Below, piece by piece: positions 55,743 through 64,000 of a DNA stretch of 64,000 nucleotides. This DNA is from Hydrogenophaga taeniospiralis. Its GTDB lineage: Bacteria; Pseudomonadota; Gammaproteobacteria; Burkholderiales; Burkholderiaceae_C. The translations under genes were made by a program, and so were the position numbers. The notes beneath the pieces are model-generated. The model was not told the origin of the DNA. It saw only the letters and a list, made by a program, of their open reading frames with translations, and did no database searches. The stretch covers positions 5,060,501 to 5,124,500 of the forward strand of contig NZ_JAHBAG010000001.1 in assembly GCF_020510445.1 (NCBI RefSeq), written 5' to 3'. Within the stretch, counting starts at the first letter, position 1, and every line of letters begins with the position of its first letter.

Positions 55743-55830
55743 GCGCCGCGCCGGGCCGCTCCCAAGCAAGCTCGCACCGCAGCCCGCAGGGCGAAGGTAC
55801 GCCAGTGAGCGCCGCACGGAGGGTCGCCCA
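55739..55830. repeat. Short direct repeat in the cbiG-cobE gap
   Basis: GTGAGCGCCGC at 55739-55749 and again at 55805-55815, 66 bases apart, in the 88-base gap. It resembles a fragment of the intergenic repeat families of this genome. No gene is seen here. Confidence 0.45.
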
Positions 55831-56304
55831 GTGAACCTTGCAGCGTTTCCGGCCCCCGAAGACACGGCGGTGGCGGTCGGCCTGGGCTGCGACCGCGGCA
55901 CGCCGCTGGCCACGCTGCAGCACGCACTGCACGAGGCCCTGGCCATCGCCGGGGTGCCGCTGGCCCGCGTGGTGGCCGCGGCCAGCATCAGCCTCAAAGC
56001 CGACGAGCCCGGCCTGCTGGCGCTGGCCCGGAGCCTGGGCTGGCCGCCGCTGGTGTTTTACACGCCCGAGGCGCTGGCCGGCGTGCCCGTGCCCAACCCT
56101 TCCGAGACCGTGCGCCGCCACACCGGCACGCCCTCGGTCAGCGAGGCCGCCGCCCTGCTCGCCGGCGCGGCGGTGCTGGGCCGGGCCACACCCCTGCCGG
56201 GGCAGGCCCTGCTGGTCGAAAAATTCAAACACCGTGGCGCCGATGGGCGCAACGCCACGGTTTCCATCGCCCGCTGTGACCGTTTTCTTTTCCCCCAACC
56301 CTGA
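55831..56304 (+). CDS. cobE: CobE/CbiG C-terminal-domain protein
   Basis: 157 residues from GTG 55831. AVAVGLGCDRGTPLATL, then SLKADEPGLLALA and TPSVSEAAALLAG, the CbiG_C/CobE domain (about 120 residues). Its role in ring contraction is not fully known. In many proteobacteria it is a separate gene next to cbiG, as here. Confidence 0.85.
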   Translation: MNLAAFPAPEDTAVAVGLGCDRGTPLATLQHALHEALAIAGVPLARVVAAASISLKADEPGLLALARSLGWPPLVFYTPEALAGVPVPNPSETVRRHTGTPSVSEAAALLAGAAVLGRATPLPGQALLVEKFKHRGADGRNATVSIARCDRFLFPQP

Positions 56305-56316
56305 CAGGAGCACCGC

Positions 56317-56502
56317 ATGCATCCCTCGACCCTCCCTCTGACCCAACCCACCACCCACGCCCTGCGCGGCGTGCTGCTGCAACTGACCGCCTGCTGTGCG
56401 CTGAGCCTGGTGGTGCTGTACGGCGTGGCCTTCGCCGAAAGTCCCATCGCCCACAACGCCGCGCACGACGTGCGCCACGTCACCGTCAAACCCTGTCACT
56501 GA
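56317..56502 (+). CDS. cbtB: Cobalt transporter subunit CbtB
   Basis: 61 residues with one membrane helix (about 20-40) and the metal motif HNAAHDVRHVTVKPCH at the C-terminus, which defines CbtB. Works with CbtA in cobalt uptake. Starts 12 bases after cobE. Confidence 0.9.
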   Translation: MHPSTLPLTQPTTHALRGVLLQLTACCALSLVVLYGVAFAESPIAHNAAHDVRHVTVKPCH

Positions 56503-56510
56503 GAGGACCA

Positions 56511-56590
56511 CCCCCGCCGCGCTGCGCGCGACCCCCTCAAGGGGGCTTTGCTCCTGGCCCGGCGAAGCCGGTTCCACCGCGTTCTCGGCT
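56511..56590. repeat. Intergenic repeat between cbtB and cbtA
   Basis: A CCCCCTCAAGGGGG hairpin followed by ggcccggcgaagccggttcc (56556-56575), identical over 20 bases to 40253-40272. The 153-base gap between cbtB and cbtA holds this element. Confidence 0.7.
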
Positions 56591-56655
56591 GGGGCACTTC
56601 GGGCGTTGTGGTTCGCACGGTCCGATGCGTGACCTATCTGTATATGGAGAGTTTC

Positions 56656-57480
56656 ATGATTTTTCGACGATTGATCTGGGCGGCGCTGGCCGTGGCCCTG
56701 CTCGTGGGCAGCTTGCAGTCGGGTCTGCAGCAGTTGCAGGCCGTGCCCATCATCCTGGCGGCCGAGGTGTTTGAGGGCCAGAAGGCCGAGGCGCCCGAGC
56801 CGGCTGCACCGGCGCTGGCGGCCACGGACGCCCACGCGGACGGCGTGGCGCACGACCATGGCGACGCGGCCGAGGCATGGGCGCCGGCCGATGGTGCCGA
56901 GCGCCTGTTCTGGACCTGGGTGGCCAATGGGCTGCACGCGTTCAGCATGGCGCTGCTGGTGCTGGCCGTGATGGGGCTGTGTCTGTGGCGGGGTGCCCGC
57001 CAGCGCTCCCTGCCGCTGGCGCTGTGGACGGCGGCCGCGGGCTGGCTGGTGTTCCACCTCTGGCCATCGCTGGGTCTGCCGGCCGAGATCCCCGGCATGG
57101 ACGCCGCCCGACTGGGCTCGCGCCAGGGCTGGTGGCTGCTGGCCGCGGGCAGTGCCGCGCTGGCCTGTGCCTCGGTGGCCGCCCTGCGCAGCCCCCTGCG
57201 CTGGGTCGCGGCGCTGGCCTGGCTGGCGTTGCCGTTCGTGGTGGGGGCGCCGCACATCGCGGCCGACCCGCTGGCCGGGTTCACCGGTGAAGCGCACGCC
57301 AGCCTGCGCCAGTTGGGCGAGGCGTTTGTCTGGGCCACCACCTGGCTGTCCGTGTCGTTCTGGCTGGGCCTGGGTCTGGTGGCCGGCCCAGCCTTTGAGC
57401 GCTGGTTGCGGCCGGCGCTGGCGCGCGCCCTGAGCCCCGCCGGCACCACGGCCGGCACGCCCACGGAAGCTGCCCCGTGA
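56656..57480 (+). CDS. cbtA: Cobalt transporter subunit CbtA
   Basis: 274 residues from ATG 56656 (GGAGA at 56646-56650). About five membrane helices (near 10-30, 95-115, 125-145, 165-185, 220-240) and a His-rich loop DAHADGVAHDHGDAAEA (about 59-75). CbtA, partner of CbtB, brings Co2+ in. The stop overlaps cobJ start (GTGA). An alternative ATG at 56644 is possible. Confidence 0.9.
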   Translation: MIFRRLIWAALAVALLVGSLQSGLQQLQAVPIILAAEVFEGQKAEAPEPAAPALAATDAHADGVAHDHGDAAEAWAPADGAERLFWTWVANGLHAFSMALLVLAVMGLCLWRGARQRSLPLALWTAAAGWLVFHLWPSLGLPAEIPGMDAARLGSRQGWWLLAAGSAALACASVAALRSPLRWVAALAWLALPFVVGAPHIAADPLAGFTGEAHASLRQLGEAFVWATTWLSVSFWLGLGLVAGPAFERWLRPALARALSPAGTTAGTPTEAAP

Positions 57481-58454
57481 GCGGCAGCATCGCACTGGTG
57501 GGGATCGGCCCCGGCAGCCACGACCACATGACCCACCGCGCCCGCGCGGCGATCGCCGAGGCCGACGTGGTGGTGGGCTACGTCACCTACATCAAGCTGG
57601 TGGCCGACCTGCTCGAAGGCAAGGAGGTCATCCGCAAAGGCATGACCGAGGAGCTGGACCGCGCCGTGCACGCGCTGGAGCGCGCGCGCGAGGGCAAGAA
57701 GGTGGCCCTGATCTCCAGCGGCGACGCTGGCGTGTACGGCATGGCGGGGCCCACCTACGAGGTGCTGTTCCAGGCCGGCTGGACACCCGAATCGGACGTG
57801 AGCGTGGAAGTGGTGCCGGGCGCCTCGGCCATCAACGCCTGCGCCGCGCTGGTCGGGGCGCCGCTCACGCACGACTTCTGCTCCATCTCGCTGAGCGACC
57901 TGCTCACGCCCTGGCCGGTGATCGCGCGCCGGCTGGACGCGGTCGCCGCGTCGGACTTCGTGGTGGCGCTCTACAACCCCAAGAGCGGGCGGCGCACCCA
58001 ACAGATCGTGCAGGCGCAGGCGCTGTTCCTGCGCCACCGCCGGCCCGACACGCCGGTGGCGGTGGTCAAGTCGGCCTACCGGCGGCGCGAGCGCATCGAG
58101 TTCACCACGCTGGCGCACATGAGCGAGTGCGAGATCGGCATGCTCACCACCGTGCTGATCGGCAACAGCCACACATTTATCCAGCACGGCCTGATGGTCA
58201 CGCCGCGCGGCTACGCCAACAAGTACGACCTGGACGAGGGCGGCAGCACGCGCGAAGGCGAGAAGGCGGGCCGCTCGCTGTCCAGCGGCCTGCTGGGCTG
58301 GATGGCGCAGCTGCGCGCCGACCACGCCGAGGGCATCGACGTGGCCGCGCTGGCGCAGCAGCACCGGCTGCCGGTGGACTACATCGAAGCGGTGCTGAAC
58401 ACGCCGGAGGACGCGCCAGAGACCACGACCCTCACCGAGGAGGCCGAGGGATGA
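57477..58454 (+). CDS. cobJ: Precorrin-3B C17-methyltransferase
   Basis: 325 residues, GTG start. Methylase with ALVGIGPGSHDHMTHRARAA, SSGDAGVYGMAG, and VVPGASAINACAALVGAPLTHDFCSISL (first part), NPKSGRRTQQI. CobJ/CbiH contracts the ring and methylates C17. The C-terminal 90 residues are an extension seen in related proteins. Overlaps the ferredoxin gene by 4 bases. Confidence 0.92.
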   Translation: MSGSIALVGIGPGSHDHMTHRARAAIAEADVVVGYVTYIKLVADLLEGKEVIRKGMTEELDRAVHALERAREGKKVALISSGDAGVYGMAGPTYEVLFQAGWTPESDVSVEVVPGASAINACAALVGAPLTHDFCSISLSDLLTPWPVIARRLDAVAASDFVVALYNPKSGRRTQQIVQAQALFLRHRRPDTPVAVVKSAYRRRERIEFTTLAHMSECEIGMLTTVLIGNSHTFIQHGLMVTPRGYANKYDLDEGGSTREGEKAGRSLSSGLLGWMAQLRADHAEGIDVAALAQQHRLPVDYIEAVLNTPEDAPETTTLTEEAEG

Positions 58455-58804
58455 GCCCGGACGCCGTGGAAAAACCCCGCATCGGTGCCTACAAGCGCCA
58501 CCTGCTGGTCTGCACTGGCCCGCGCTGCACGCAGGACGGTGCGTCGCAGGCCCTGTTCGACAGCCTGGGCGAGAAGTTCAAGGCGGCCGGACTGCACGAC
58601 GGCGAACTGCGCGTCAAGCGCAGCCGCGTGAGCTGCTTTGCCGCCTGCAAGGGCGGGCCGGTGATGTGCGTGCAGCCCGACGGCACCTGGTACTACAACG
58701 TGACCGACGCCAACATGGACCGCATCATCGAGCAGCACCTGTGCCAGGGCCGCGTGGTCGAAGACCTGGTGTTCCACCAGGGGCCCCAGGGGTCGGACGC
58801 TTGA
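58451..58804 (+). CDS. (2Fe-2S) ferredoxin, thioredoxin-like
   Basis: 117 residues. RHLLVCTGPRCTQDGASQAL and VKRSRVSCFAACKGGPVMCVQPDGTWY hold four Cys in the C-x4-C ... C-x3-C arrangement of the thioredoxin-like [2Fe-2S] ferredoxins. A redox partner in the cobalamin operon, perhaps for the ring-contraction or reduction steps. Coupled to cobJ and cobA. Confidence 0.85.
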   Translation: MSPDAVEKPRIGAYKRHLLVCTGPRCTQDGASQALFDSLGEKFKAAGLHDGELRVKRSRVSCFAACKGGPVMCVQPDGTWYYNVTDANMDRIIEQHLCQGRVVEDLVFHQGPQGSDA

Positions 58805-59562
58805 CGCCGGGCCACGCTCCGCAGGCGCAGGCGCAGGCGCCGGGCACGGTGTGCCTGGTGGGCGCCGGCCCCGGAGACCCCGAGCTGCTGACCCTGCGCG
58901 CCTGGCGGCGCCTGCAGACCGCCGAGGTGCTGGTCTACGACAACCTGGTCGGCCCGGGCATCGTGGACTTCGCCCCGCCGCAGGCCGAGCGCATCTACGT
59001 GGGCAAGGCCGCGGGCCACCACACGCTGTCGCAGGAGGCGATCTGCCAGTTGCTGGTGGACCAGGCGCAGAGCGGCAAACGGGTCGTGCGCCTCAAGGGT
59101 GGCGACCCCTTCGTGTTCGGGCGCGGCGGCGAAGAGATGGAGGCGCTGGCCCGGCACGCGATTCCGGTGGAGATCGTTCCGGGCATCACGGCGGCGCTGG
59201 GCGCTGGCGCGAGCTTCGGCTTTCCGCTCACGCACCGGGAACATGCCCAGAGCTGCGTCTTCGTCACGGGCCATCTCAAGGACGGCGGCGTCGATCTGAA
59301 CTGGCAGGCGCTGGCCCAGCCGCACCAGACCGTGGTGATCTACATGGGGGTCACGGGCCTGGACCGCATCGCCGAGAACCTACAGGCCGCCGGGCTGCCC
59401 GGCGAGACGCCGGCGGCCCTGATCTACAAAGCCACCTGGCCAGAACAGCGCATCCACACCACGCCGCTGCGCGACCTGGCGCGGACGGCGCGGCGGCACC
59501 GCATCCAGCCCCCCACCCTGCTGGTGATCGGCACCGTGGTGGGCTTGATCAACGCCGCCTGA
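58801..59562 (+). CDS. cobA: Uroporphyrinogen-III C-methyltransferase
   Basis: 253 residues, TTG start overlapping the ferredoxin stop (TTGA). TVCLVGAGPGDPELLTLRA, RLKGGDPFVFGRGGEE and VPGITAALGAGASFGFPLTH are the SUMT signature. Makes precorrin-2, the entry compound for corrin and siroheme. Last gene of the cobalamin operon; its end overlaps the convergent membrane-protein gene by 14 bases. Confidence 0.92.
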   Translation: MTPGHAPQAQAQAPGTVCLVGAGPGDPELLTLRAWRRLQTAEVLVYDNLVGPGIVDFAPPQAERIYVGKAAGHHTLSQEAICQLLVDQAQSGKRVVRLKGGDPFVFGRGGEEMEALARHAIPVEIVPGITAALGAGASFGFPLTHREHAQSCVFVTGHLKDGGVDLNWQALAQPHQTVVIYMGVTGLDRIAENLQAAGLPGETPAALIYKATWPEQRIHTTPLRDLARTARRHRIQPPTLLVIGTVVGLINAA

Positions 59563-60199
59563 GCCGGCGCACCGCGAGCCACAGCAGGCTGAGCGCCACG
59601 CACACCGCGAGCGACCAGCCCAGGGCGCGCGACCACAGCAGCTCGCCTTCGCGCGCCGCGCCCATGAAGAACAGCACGAAGGCCAGCAGGTGCACGCCCC
59701 AGCGCTGCGCGCGGACCCAGCCAGCTTCGGAGCGAAGCGTCCAGGCCAGCAGCACGTCCACGCACCACCAGACCGCGAACACCGTGTCCAGGCGCGGCGC
59801 GCTGACCCGGGGGGTGTGCAGGATGCGCTGCCAGTCGTTGCCGAAGAGCACCACCACGGCCCAGTAGAAGTGCACCAGAAAGACCAGCAGGGCCGCGGTC
59901 CAGAAAGCGAGCCAGTAGCGCGCGGCGCGCTCGGAGCGGTGCCGGAAACCGAACAGGCTCAGGGCGGGTACCACCAGCACCAGCGCCGCCCAGATGGTGA
60001 AGAAGGTGCGGTGCAGGTCCAGCCGCTGCGTGGGCAGCATGTCGGGCGCACCGCCGCCCGGCGGCTGCAGCGAGAACAGCGCCGTGTCGCTGGTCAGACC
60101 CGCGCCGATGAAGGCCAGCGCCAGCAGCAGGCCGGCGCCGAGCAGGGCGATCAGCATCGTGCGCCGGTCGGGCAAGGGGGTTCGGGTGGGTGCGTTCAT
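59549..60199 (-). CDS. Integral membrane protein of unknown function
   Basis: 216 residues from ATG 60199. Five to six membrane helices (about 15-37, 70-90, 100-125, 150-165, 175-190, 195-212), short loops, with RHRSERAARYW in the middle. I do not recognise the family. The C-terminal end overlaps cobA on the opposite strand. It is divergent from a Crp/Fnr regulator, which may control it. Confidence 0.6.
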   Translation of the reverse strand: MNAPTRTPLPDRRTMLIALLGAGLLLALAFIGAGLTSDTALFSLQPPGGGAPDMLPTQRLDLHRTFFTIWAALVLVVPALSLFGFRHRSERAARYWLAFWTAALLVFLVHFYWAVVVLFGNDWQRILHTPRVSAPRLDTVFAVWWCVDVLLAWTLRSEAGWVRAQRWGVHLLAFVLFFMGAAREGELLWSRALGWSLAVCVALSLLWLAVRRLRRR

Positions 60200-60268
60200 G
60201 GTGGGGGATATATGGTTGTCGGGCGGGTACGGGGCGCCCAAGGATGCCGCGGCGCCGCGGCCGCTGTC

Positions 60269-60284
60269 TGTCAAAATTTCGACA
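60269..60284. promoter_or_regulatory. Dyad between membrane protein and Crp/Fnr genes
   Basis: TGTC-A-AAATTT-C-GACA, a 4-base inverted pair around an AT core. It is about 70 bases before each divergent ATG. Likely binding site for the Crp/Fnr protein encoded downstream or a related regulator. Confidence 0.45.
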
Positions 60285-60345
60285 ATCCCGGTTGCCCGCC
60301 CCCGCGACCGGCTCTCCACACCACGCCGCAGCCCACGGCCCCCCG

Positions 60346-61014
60346 ATGCCCCGCCCAGACAACCTCCCACCCGGTTTGCGCGCCGCGCTGGCCAGCGACG
60401 ACTGGTTCGGTGCCTGCCCGGCCGAGCTGCAGGACGCGCTGCTGGCGCGCTCGCGCCTGCACCGCCTCGCGCACGGCGAGTCCCTGTTCGCGCGCGGTGG
60501 GTCGGCCAGCGGCCTGTGCTGCGTGACCGCGGGCGCCCTGCGCATCGGCGCGGTGAACGTCGAAGGGCAGCCCGCCGTGCTGGCCTACCTGGAGCCCTAC
60601 CAGTGGTTCGGCGAGATCTCCATGATCGACGAGCTGCCGCGCACCCACGACGCGGTGGCCGACGGCGACACCCAGGTGCTGGAGGTGCCGCGCGCCGGGC
60701 TGCTGGCCTGGCTGGAGGCGCACCCGACCATGTGGCGCGAGCTGGGCCGCCTGGCCTGCCGCAAGCTGCGCGTGGCCTTCGCGGTGCTGGAGGAGCTCGC
60801 GCAACTGCCGCTGGAAGAGCGCATCCGCCAGCGGCTGTGGCTGCTGGCCCAGGGCTACGGCAGCCGCGACGCCCCGCGCCGGCGCATCCGCCTGGGGCAG
60901 GAGGTGCTGGCGCACATGCTGGGCGTGAGCCGGCAAAGCGTCAACAAGGCCCTGAAAGCGCTGGAGGCGCGTGGGGTCGTGCGCCTGCACTACGGGGAAA
61001 TCGAACTGCTCTGA
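60346..61014 (+). CDS. Crp/Fnr-family regulator
   Basis: 222 residues from ATG 60346. Cyclic-nucleotide-type beta-roll (RGGSASGLCCVTAGALRIGAV to GEISMIDELPRT, about 45-110), long helix, and winged helix-turn-helix GQEVLAHMLGVSRQSVNKAL at about 183-202. It lacks the N-terminal Cys cluster of FNR, so it is not an iron-sulfur oxygen sensor. Target: probably itself and the divergent membrane protein. Confidence 0.85.
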   Translation: MPRPDNLPPGLRAALASDDWFGACPAELQDALLARSRLHRLAHGESLFARGGSASGLCCVTAGALRIGAVNVEGQPAVLAYLEPYQWFGEISMIDELPRTHDAVADGDTQVLEVPRAGLLAWLEAHPTMWRELGRLACRKLRVAFAVLEELAQLPLEERIRQRLWLLAQGYGSRDAPRRRIRLGQEVLAHMLGVSRQSVNKALKALEARGVVRLHYGEIELL

Positions 61015-61071
61015 GCCGCGGCGCCGTGCGATGCTTCGGGACGCCCGGGGCCGGCCCCGGCAACACCGGGC

Positions 61072-61728
61072 TCAGCGGGTGGGCCAGGCCACCACCATCG
61101 GGTGCACCAGGGCCTGCAGCGCGCTCAGGTCGTCCGGCGTGTCCACGTCGGTGACGCAGGCCCGCCGCGCGCTGGGGACAGGCTGCACGGCCTCGGGGTG
61201 GCGCTGCAGCCAGTCGCGAATGCCCAGCTGCGGCGCGGTGGCGGCCACCTGCGCCACGGCGTGGCTGGAGAGCAGGAGCGGGTGCCCGCGCACGCCGTCC
61301 ACCACCGGCATCAAGGCATGCACCCCGGGCGCGCGCTGCCGCCAGGCGCTCAGCAGGGGCGAGACGTCGTCGGCCCCCAGCAGCGGCAGATCGGCCAGCA
61401 CCAGCAGCAGGTCGTGGCCGGGGAAACCATCGCCATGCGCCTGCAGCGCGAGCCGCTGCGAATCGATCAGGCTGGGGTTGGGCAGCCGGTGCTCCACGGC
61501 GTGGGCACCGCAGCGGGCCGCCAGGGGCAGGAGCTGGTCGCGGTACGGGCCCATGACCACGCTCACCGCCGGAATGCCCGCGCCGCGCAGGGCCGCGACC
61601 ACGCGCTCCAGCACGCTGCGGCCATCGATCTGCAAGGTCGCCTTGGGCCGGCCGCCCAGGCGCTGGCCCAGGCCGGCCGCCAGGATGGTGGCGGCCAGTG
61701 GCGGGTGGGGCGCGGCGGTGTTGTTCAT
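61072..61728 (-). CDS. MobA/MocA-like nucleotidyltransferase
   Basis: 218 residues. Motif ILAAGLGQRLGGRPKATLQIDG and LVLADLPLLGADDVSPLL, as in MobA/MocA enzymes that add CMP or GMP to the molybdenum cofactor. Next to xdhC and an IorB-like subunit, which points to MocA (MCD form) used for hydroxylases. Ends 5 bases before the xdhC stop region. Confidence 0.85.
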   Translation of the reverse strand: MNNTAAPHPPLAATILAAGLGQRLGGRPKATLQIDGRSVLERVVAALRGAGIPAVSVVMGPYRDQLLPLAARCGAHAVEHRLPNPSLIDSQRLALQAHGDGFPGHDLLLVLADLPLLGADDVSPLLSAWRQRAPGVHALMPVVDGVRGHPLLLSSHAVAQVAATAPQLGIRDWLQRHPEAVQPVPSARRACVTDVDTPDDLSALQALVHPMVVAWPTR

Positions 61729-61733
61729 TCGCG

Positions 61734-62786
61734 CTAGACCGCGCAGACCGGGGCGGTGAAGGCCTGGGACCCGGTCTCGGCCGCTTCGAGCCGGGACTTG
61801 CCCACCGAAACCGGCACCGGCGCGCCCTGCCGCACGCCGTTCTTCACCGCCACCACCTCGGCCATGATGGACAGCGCGATCTCGGCCGGGGTCTTGCTGC
61901 CGATGTACAGCCCGGCCGGCCCGTGCAGCCTGCGCAGGTCGTCTTCCGACAGGTCGAAGTGGGTGTGCAGGCGTTCCCGGCGCAGCGCGCTGTGGCGGCG
62001 CGAACCGATGGCGCCCACGTAGAAGGCTTCGGACTGCAGCGCGTCGATCAGCGCCAGGTCGTCCAGCTTGGGGTCGTGCGTCAGCGCCACCACGGCGGTG
62101 CGCGCGTCGGGCTTGAGGCGCAGGATCAGGTCGTCCGGCATCTCGTGGCTGAGCACCACGCCGTCCATCCGCCAGCTGGCGCGGTGTTCCTCGCGCGGGT
62201 CGCAGACGATGACCTCGAAGCCCAGGCTCAGCGCCATCTGGCCCATGAAGCGCGAGAGGTCGCCCGCACCGATCAGGATGAGCCGGGCCTGCGGCCCGAG
62301 GTAGGTGGTGAGGTGGTGCTCATCCAGTCGGGGCACGCCGTCCCGGCGGCCTTCGCTCAGCACCACCGCACCGGTGCGCAGGTCCAGCCGCCGCTCGGTG
62401 CTGCGCCGCCGCTGGCAGGCCTGCAGCAGCTCGTCGAGCCGGCTGCGCCCGGACACCGGCTCCAGCACCAGCTCCACCGTGCCGCCGCAAGGCAGGCCGA
62501 AGCGGTGCGCCTCGTCGGCCGAGATGCCGTAGCGCAGCACGGCGGGCGTGTCGGTGGCGCAGGCCGCCCGCACGCCGCCTTCGCGGATGCGCTGGATCAT
62601 GTCGTCTTCGATGCAGCCGCCCGACACCGAACCGACCGTCTCGCCCTGCCCGTTGATGGCCATGAGCGAGCCGGGCGGCCGGGGCGAAGAGCCCCAGGTG
62701 CGCGCGACGGTGACGAGCACCACCGGCAGGCCGGCGGCGCGCCAGCCCACGGCGGTGCGCAGCACCAGGGTGTCGAGGTCTTCCAT
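61734..62786 (-). CDS. XdhC/CoxI family cofactor-insertion protein
   Basis: 350 residues. N-terminal XdhC domain VTVARTWGSSPRPPGSLMAI and GSVSGGCIEDD, then a Rossmann domain LILIGAGDLSRFMGQMA and CDPREEHR. XdhC binds the molybdenum cofactor, keeps it safe and inserts it into xanthine-dehydrogenase-type enzymes. Sits between the MobA-like gene and the hydroxylase subunit gene. Confidence 0.88.
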   Translation of the reverse strand: MEDLDTLVLRTAVGWRAAGLPVVLVTVARTWGSSPRPPGSLMAINGQGETVGSVSGGCIEDDMIQRIREGGVRAACATDTPAVLRYGISADEAHRFGLPCGGTVELVLEPVSGRSRLDELLQACQRRRSTERRLDLRTGAVVLSEGRRDGVPRLDEHHLTTYLGPQARLILIGAGDLSRFMGQMALSLGFEVIVCDPREEHRASWRMDGVVLSHEMPDDLILRLKPDARTAVVALTHDPKLDDLALIDALQSEAFYVGAIGSRRHSALRRERLHTHFDLSEDDLRRLHGPAGLYIGSKTPAEIALSIMAEVVAVKNGVRQGAPVPVSVGKSRLEAAETGSQAFTAPVCAV

Positions 62787-62817
62787 GGTTGGCTTCCTCT
62801 CAGGGTGGTGGCTCGGG

Positions 62818-64000
62818 TCAGGCCAGCTTGAAGGGCAGCTCGCGCATCGGCTTGCCGGTCAGGCGCGTCACCGCGTTGGCGAAAGCCGGCGCCAGCGGCG
62901 GCAGGCCGGGCTCGCCCATGCCGGTGGGCGGTTCGGCGCTGGGCACGATGTGCACGGCGATCTGCGGCATGTCGGTGATGCGCGGGACCACGAAGTCCCC
63001 GAAGTTGCTCTGCTCGACCACGCCGTCCTTGAAGGTGATGGCCGCGCCCGGCAGGCACATCGACAGGCCCATCAGCGCGGCGCCCTGCACCTGCGCCTCC
63101 AGGGTGCGCGGGTTCACCGCCAGGTTGCAGTGCACGCCGGCGGTGGCGCGGTGCAACACCGGCTGGCCGTCCTTCAGCGAGGCCTCCACCACATAGGCCA
63201 CGACCGACTGGAACGACTCGTGCACGGCCACGCCCCAGGCCCGGCCCGCGGGCAGCTTCTTCTTGCCGTAGCCGCTCTTGTCGACCGCCATCTGCAGCGC
63301 CGCGCGGTGCCGCGGGTGTTTCTCGCCGAACATCTGCATGCGGTAGGCCACCGGGTCCTGCCGGTTGGTCCGCGCGATCTCGTCGATCAGCGTCTCCATC
63401 ACGAAGGCGGTGTGGGTGGAGCCGACGCTGCGCCACCAGAGCACGGGCACGTTGACCTTGGGGTGGTGCACCGTGAGGCGCATCGGCAAGTCGTAGGGCT
63501 CGCGCATGCCTTCCACGGCGGTCATGTCGATGCCGTTCTTCACCATGAAACCCTCGAAGGGGGAGCCGCTGAGGATCGACTGCCCGACGATCGTGTGGTC
63601 CCAGGCGAGCACCCGCCCCTGCGCATCGAGGCCGATGACCGCGCGGTGCAGGTGCATCGGGCGGTAGTAACCGCCCCGGATGTCGTCCTCGCGGCTCCAC
63701 AGCGTGCGCACCGGCGCGTCCAGGCCGGCCGCGCGGGCCGCCTTGGCCACCACGCAGGCCTCATACACGTAGTCGCTGGTGGGGATGGCGCGCCGCCCGA
63801 AGCCGCCGCCCGCCATCTGCACATGGACCTGGACCTGCTCGGGTTTGAGGCCCAGCACACCCGCGGCCATCATGCCGTCGAGGCCCGGCATCTGGCTGCC
63901 GAGCCAGAGCTCGGCGCCATCGGCGCCGATGCGCACCGTGCAGTTCAGCGGCTCCATCGGCGCGTGGGCCAGGTAGGGGAAGGCAAACTCCGCCACGATC
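62818..64000 (-). CDS. Molybdenum hydroxylase large subunit, IorB-like (C-terminal part, cut)
   Basis: 393 codons run to the window end on the minus strand; the N-terminal part lies outside. Motif [15 protein letters not shown] binds the molybdopterin cofactor, and [16 protein letters not shown] holds the active-site Glu. It matches the isoquinoline 1-oxidoreductase beta-subunit family. Followed by xdhC and the MobA-like gene, forming a complete cofactor-handling set. Substrate unknown. Confidence 0.85.
   Translation of the reverse strand, partial: IVAEFAFPYLAHAPMEPLNCTVRIGADGAELWLGSQMPGLDGMMAAGVLGLKPEQVQVHVQMAGGGFGRRAIPTSDYVYEACVVAKAARAAGLDAPVRTLWSREDDIRGGYYRPMHLHRAVIGLDAQGRVLAWDHTIVGQSILSGSPFEGFMVKNGIDMTAVEGMREPYDLPMRLTVHHPKVNVPVLWWRSVGSTHTAFVMETLIDEIARTNRQDPVAYRMQMFGEKHPRHRAALQMAVDKSGYGKKKLPAGRAWGVAVHESFQSVVAYVVEASLKDGQPVLHRATAGVHCNLAVNPRTLEAQVQGAALMGLSMCLPGAAITFKDGVVEQSNFGDFVVPRITDMPQIAVHIVPSAEPPTGMGEPGLPPLAPAFANAVTRLTGKPMRELPFKLA

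Overview
The window is about 64 kb of GC-rich DNA with tightly packed, often stop-start overlapping genes. Gene content (XylR-type activator, homodimeric E1, AcdS/AcdR pair, early-cobalt cobalamin genes, DUF2783 and DUF1302/DUF1329 proteins) and the intergenic repeats suggest a betaproteobacterium of the Comamonadaceae, perhaps near Hydrogenophaga. This is inference from gene content; no rRNA or tRNA gene was seen.

Layout. 1-1072: start of an MFS exporter (minus strand, cut by the window edge). 1.1-1.9 kb: FitAB/VapBC-like toxin-antitoxin pair. 1.9-3.7 kb: a two-component pair. 3.8-9.6 kb: a chemotaxis operon (CheZ-like protein, cheY, cheA, cheR, cheD, cheB) with sigma-28-like promoter matches. 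9.7-12.4 kb: a periplasmic molybdopterin-fold protein without cysteine, joined to a hybrid kinase. 13.2-15.8 kb: a flavin monooxygenase/DUF2783/VOC set. 16.2-19.6 kb: UspA, a receiver protein and a PAS kinase. 19.7-22.5 kb: nitronate monooxygenase-like gene and a divergent HxlR/QorB-like pair. 22.5-26.2 kb: a XylR/DmpR-like sigma-54 activator, then the acdR/acdS ACC deaminase pair.

26.2-30.0 kb looks like an acquired island: a REP-like palindrome, a kelch propeller gene, and a clearly AT-richer 588-residue orphan with a C-terminal R-x4-H (HEPN RNase-like) motif. 30-34.4 kb holds DUF1428, YdeI-like, an Lrp-type regulator and a divergent homodimeric 2-oxoacid dehydrogenase E1.

34.5-46.9 kb is a probable nine-gene operon behind a sigma-54 promoter (GG-N10-GC) and a perfect inverted-repeat enhancer about 170 bp further upstream. 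It encodes an aldehyde dehydrogenase, a coniferyl-alcohol-dehydrogenase-like SDR, an envelope module (DUF1302 outer-membrane protein, DUF1329 periplasmic protein, YCF48-like propeller, RND/MMPL pump), two alpha/beta hydrolases and a binding protein. An 11-base arm of the enhancer also occurs just upstream of the XylR-like regulator gene 10 kb away, which suggests that regulator controls the operon and itself.

47.0-48.6 kb is an MCP with a sigma-28-like promoter. 48.9-59.6 kb is a cobalamin operon behind a cobalamin riboswitch: cobM, cbiX with a histidine-rich tail, cobH, cbiD, cobL, cobI, cbiG, cobE, cbtB, cbtA, cobJ, a 2Fe-2S ferredoxin and cobA. CbiX, CbiD and CbiG point to the early-cobalt route. 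59.5-61.0 kb has a membrane protein divergent from a Crp/Fnr regulator. 61.1-64 kb has MobA-like, XdhC and the C-terminal part of an IorB-type molybdenum hydroxylase subunit.
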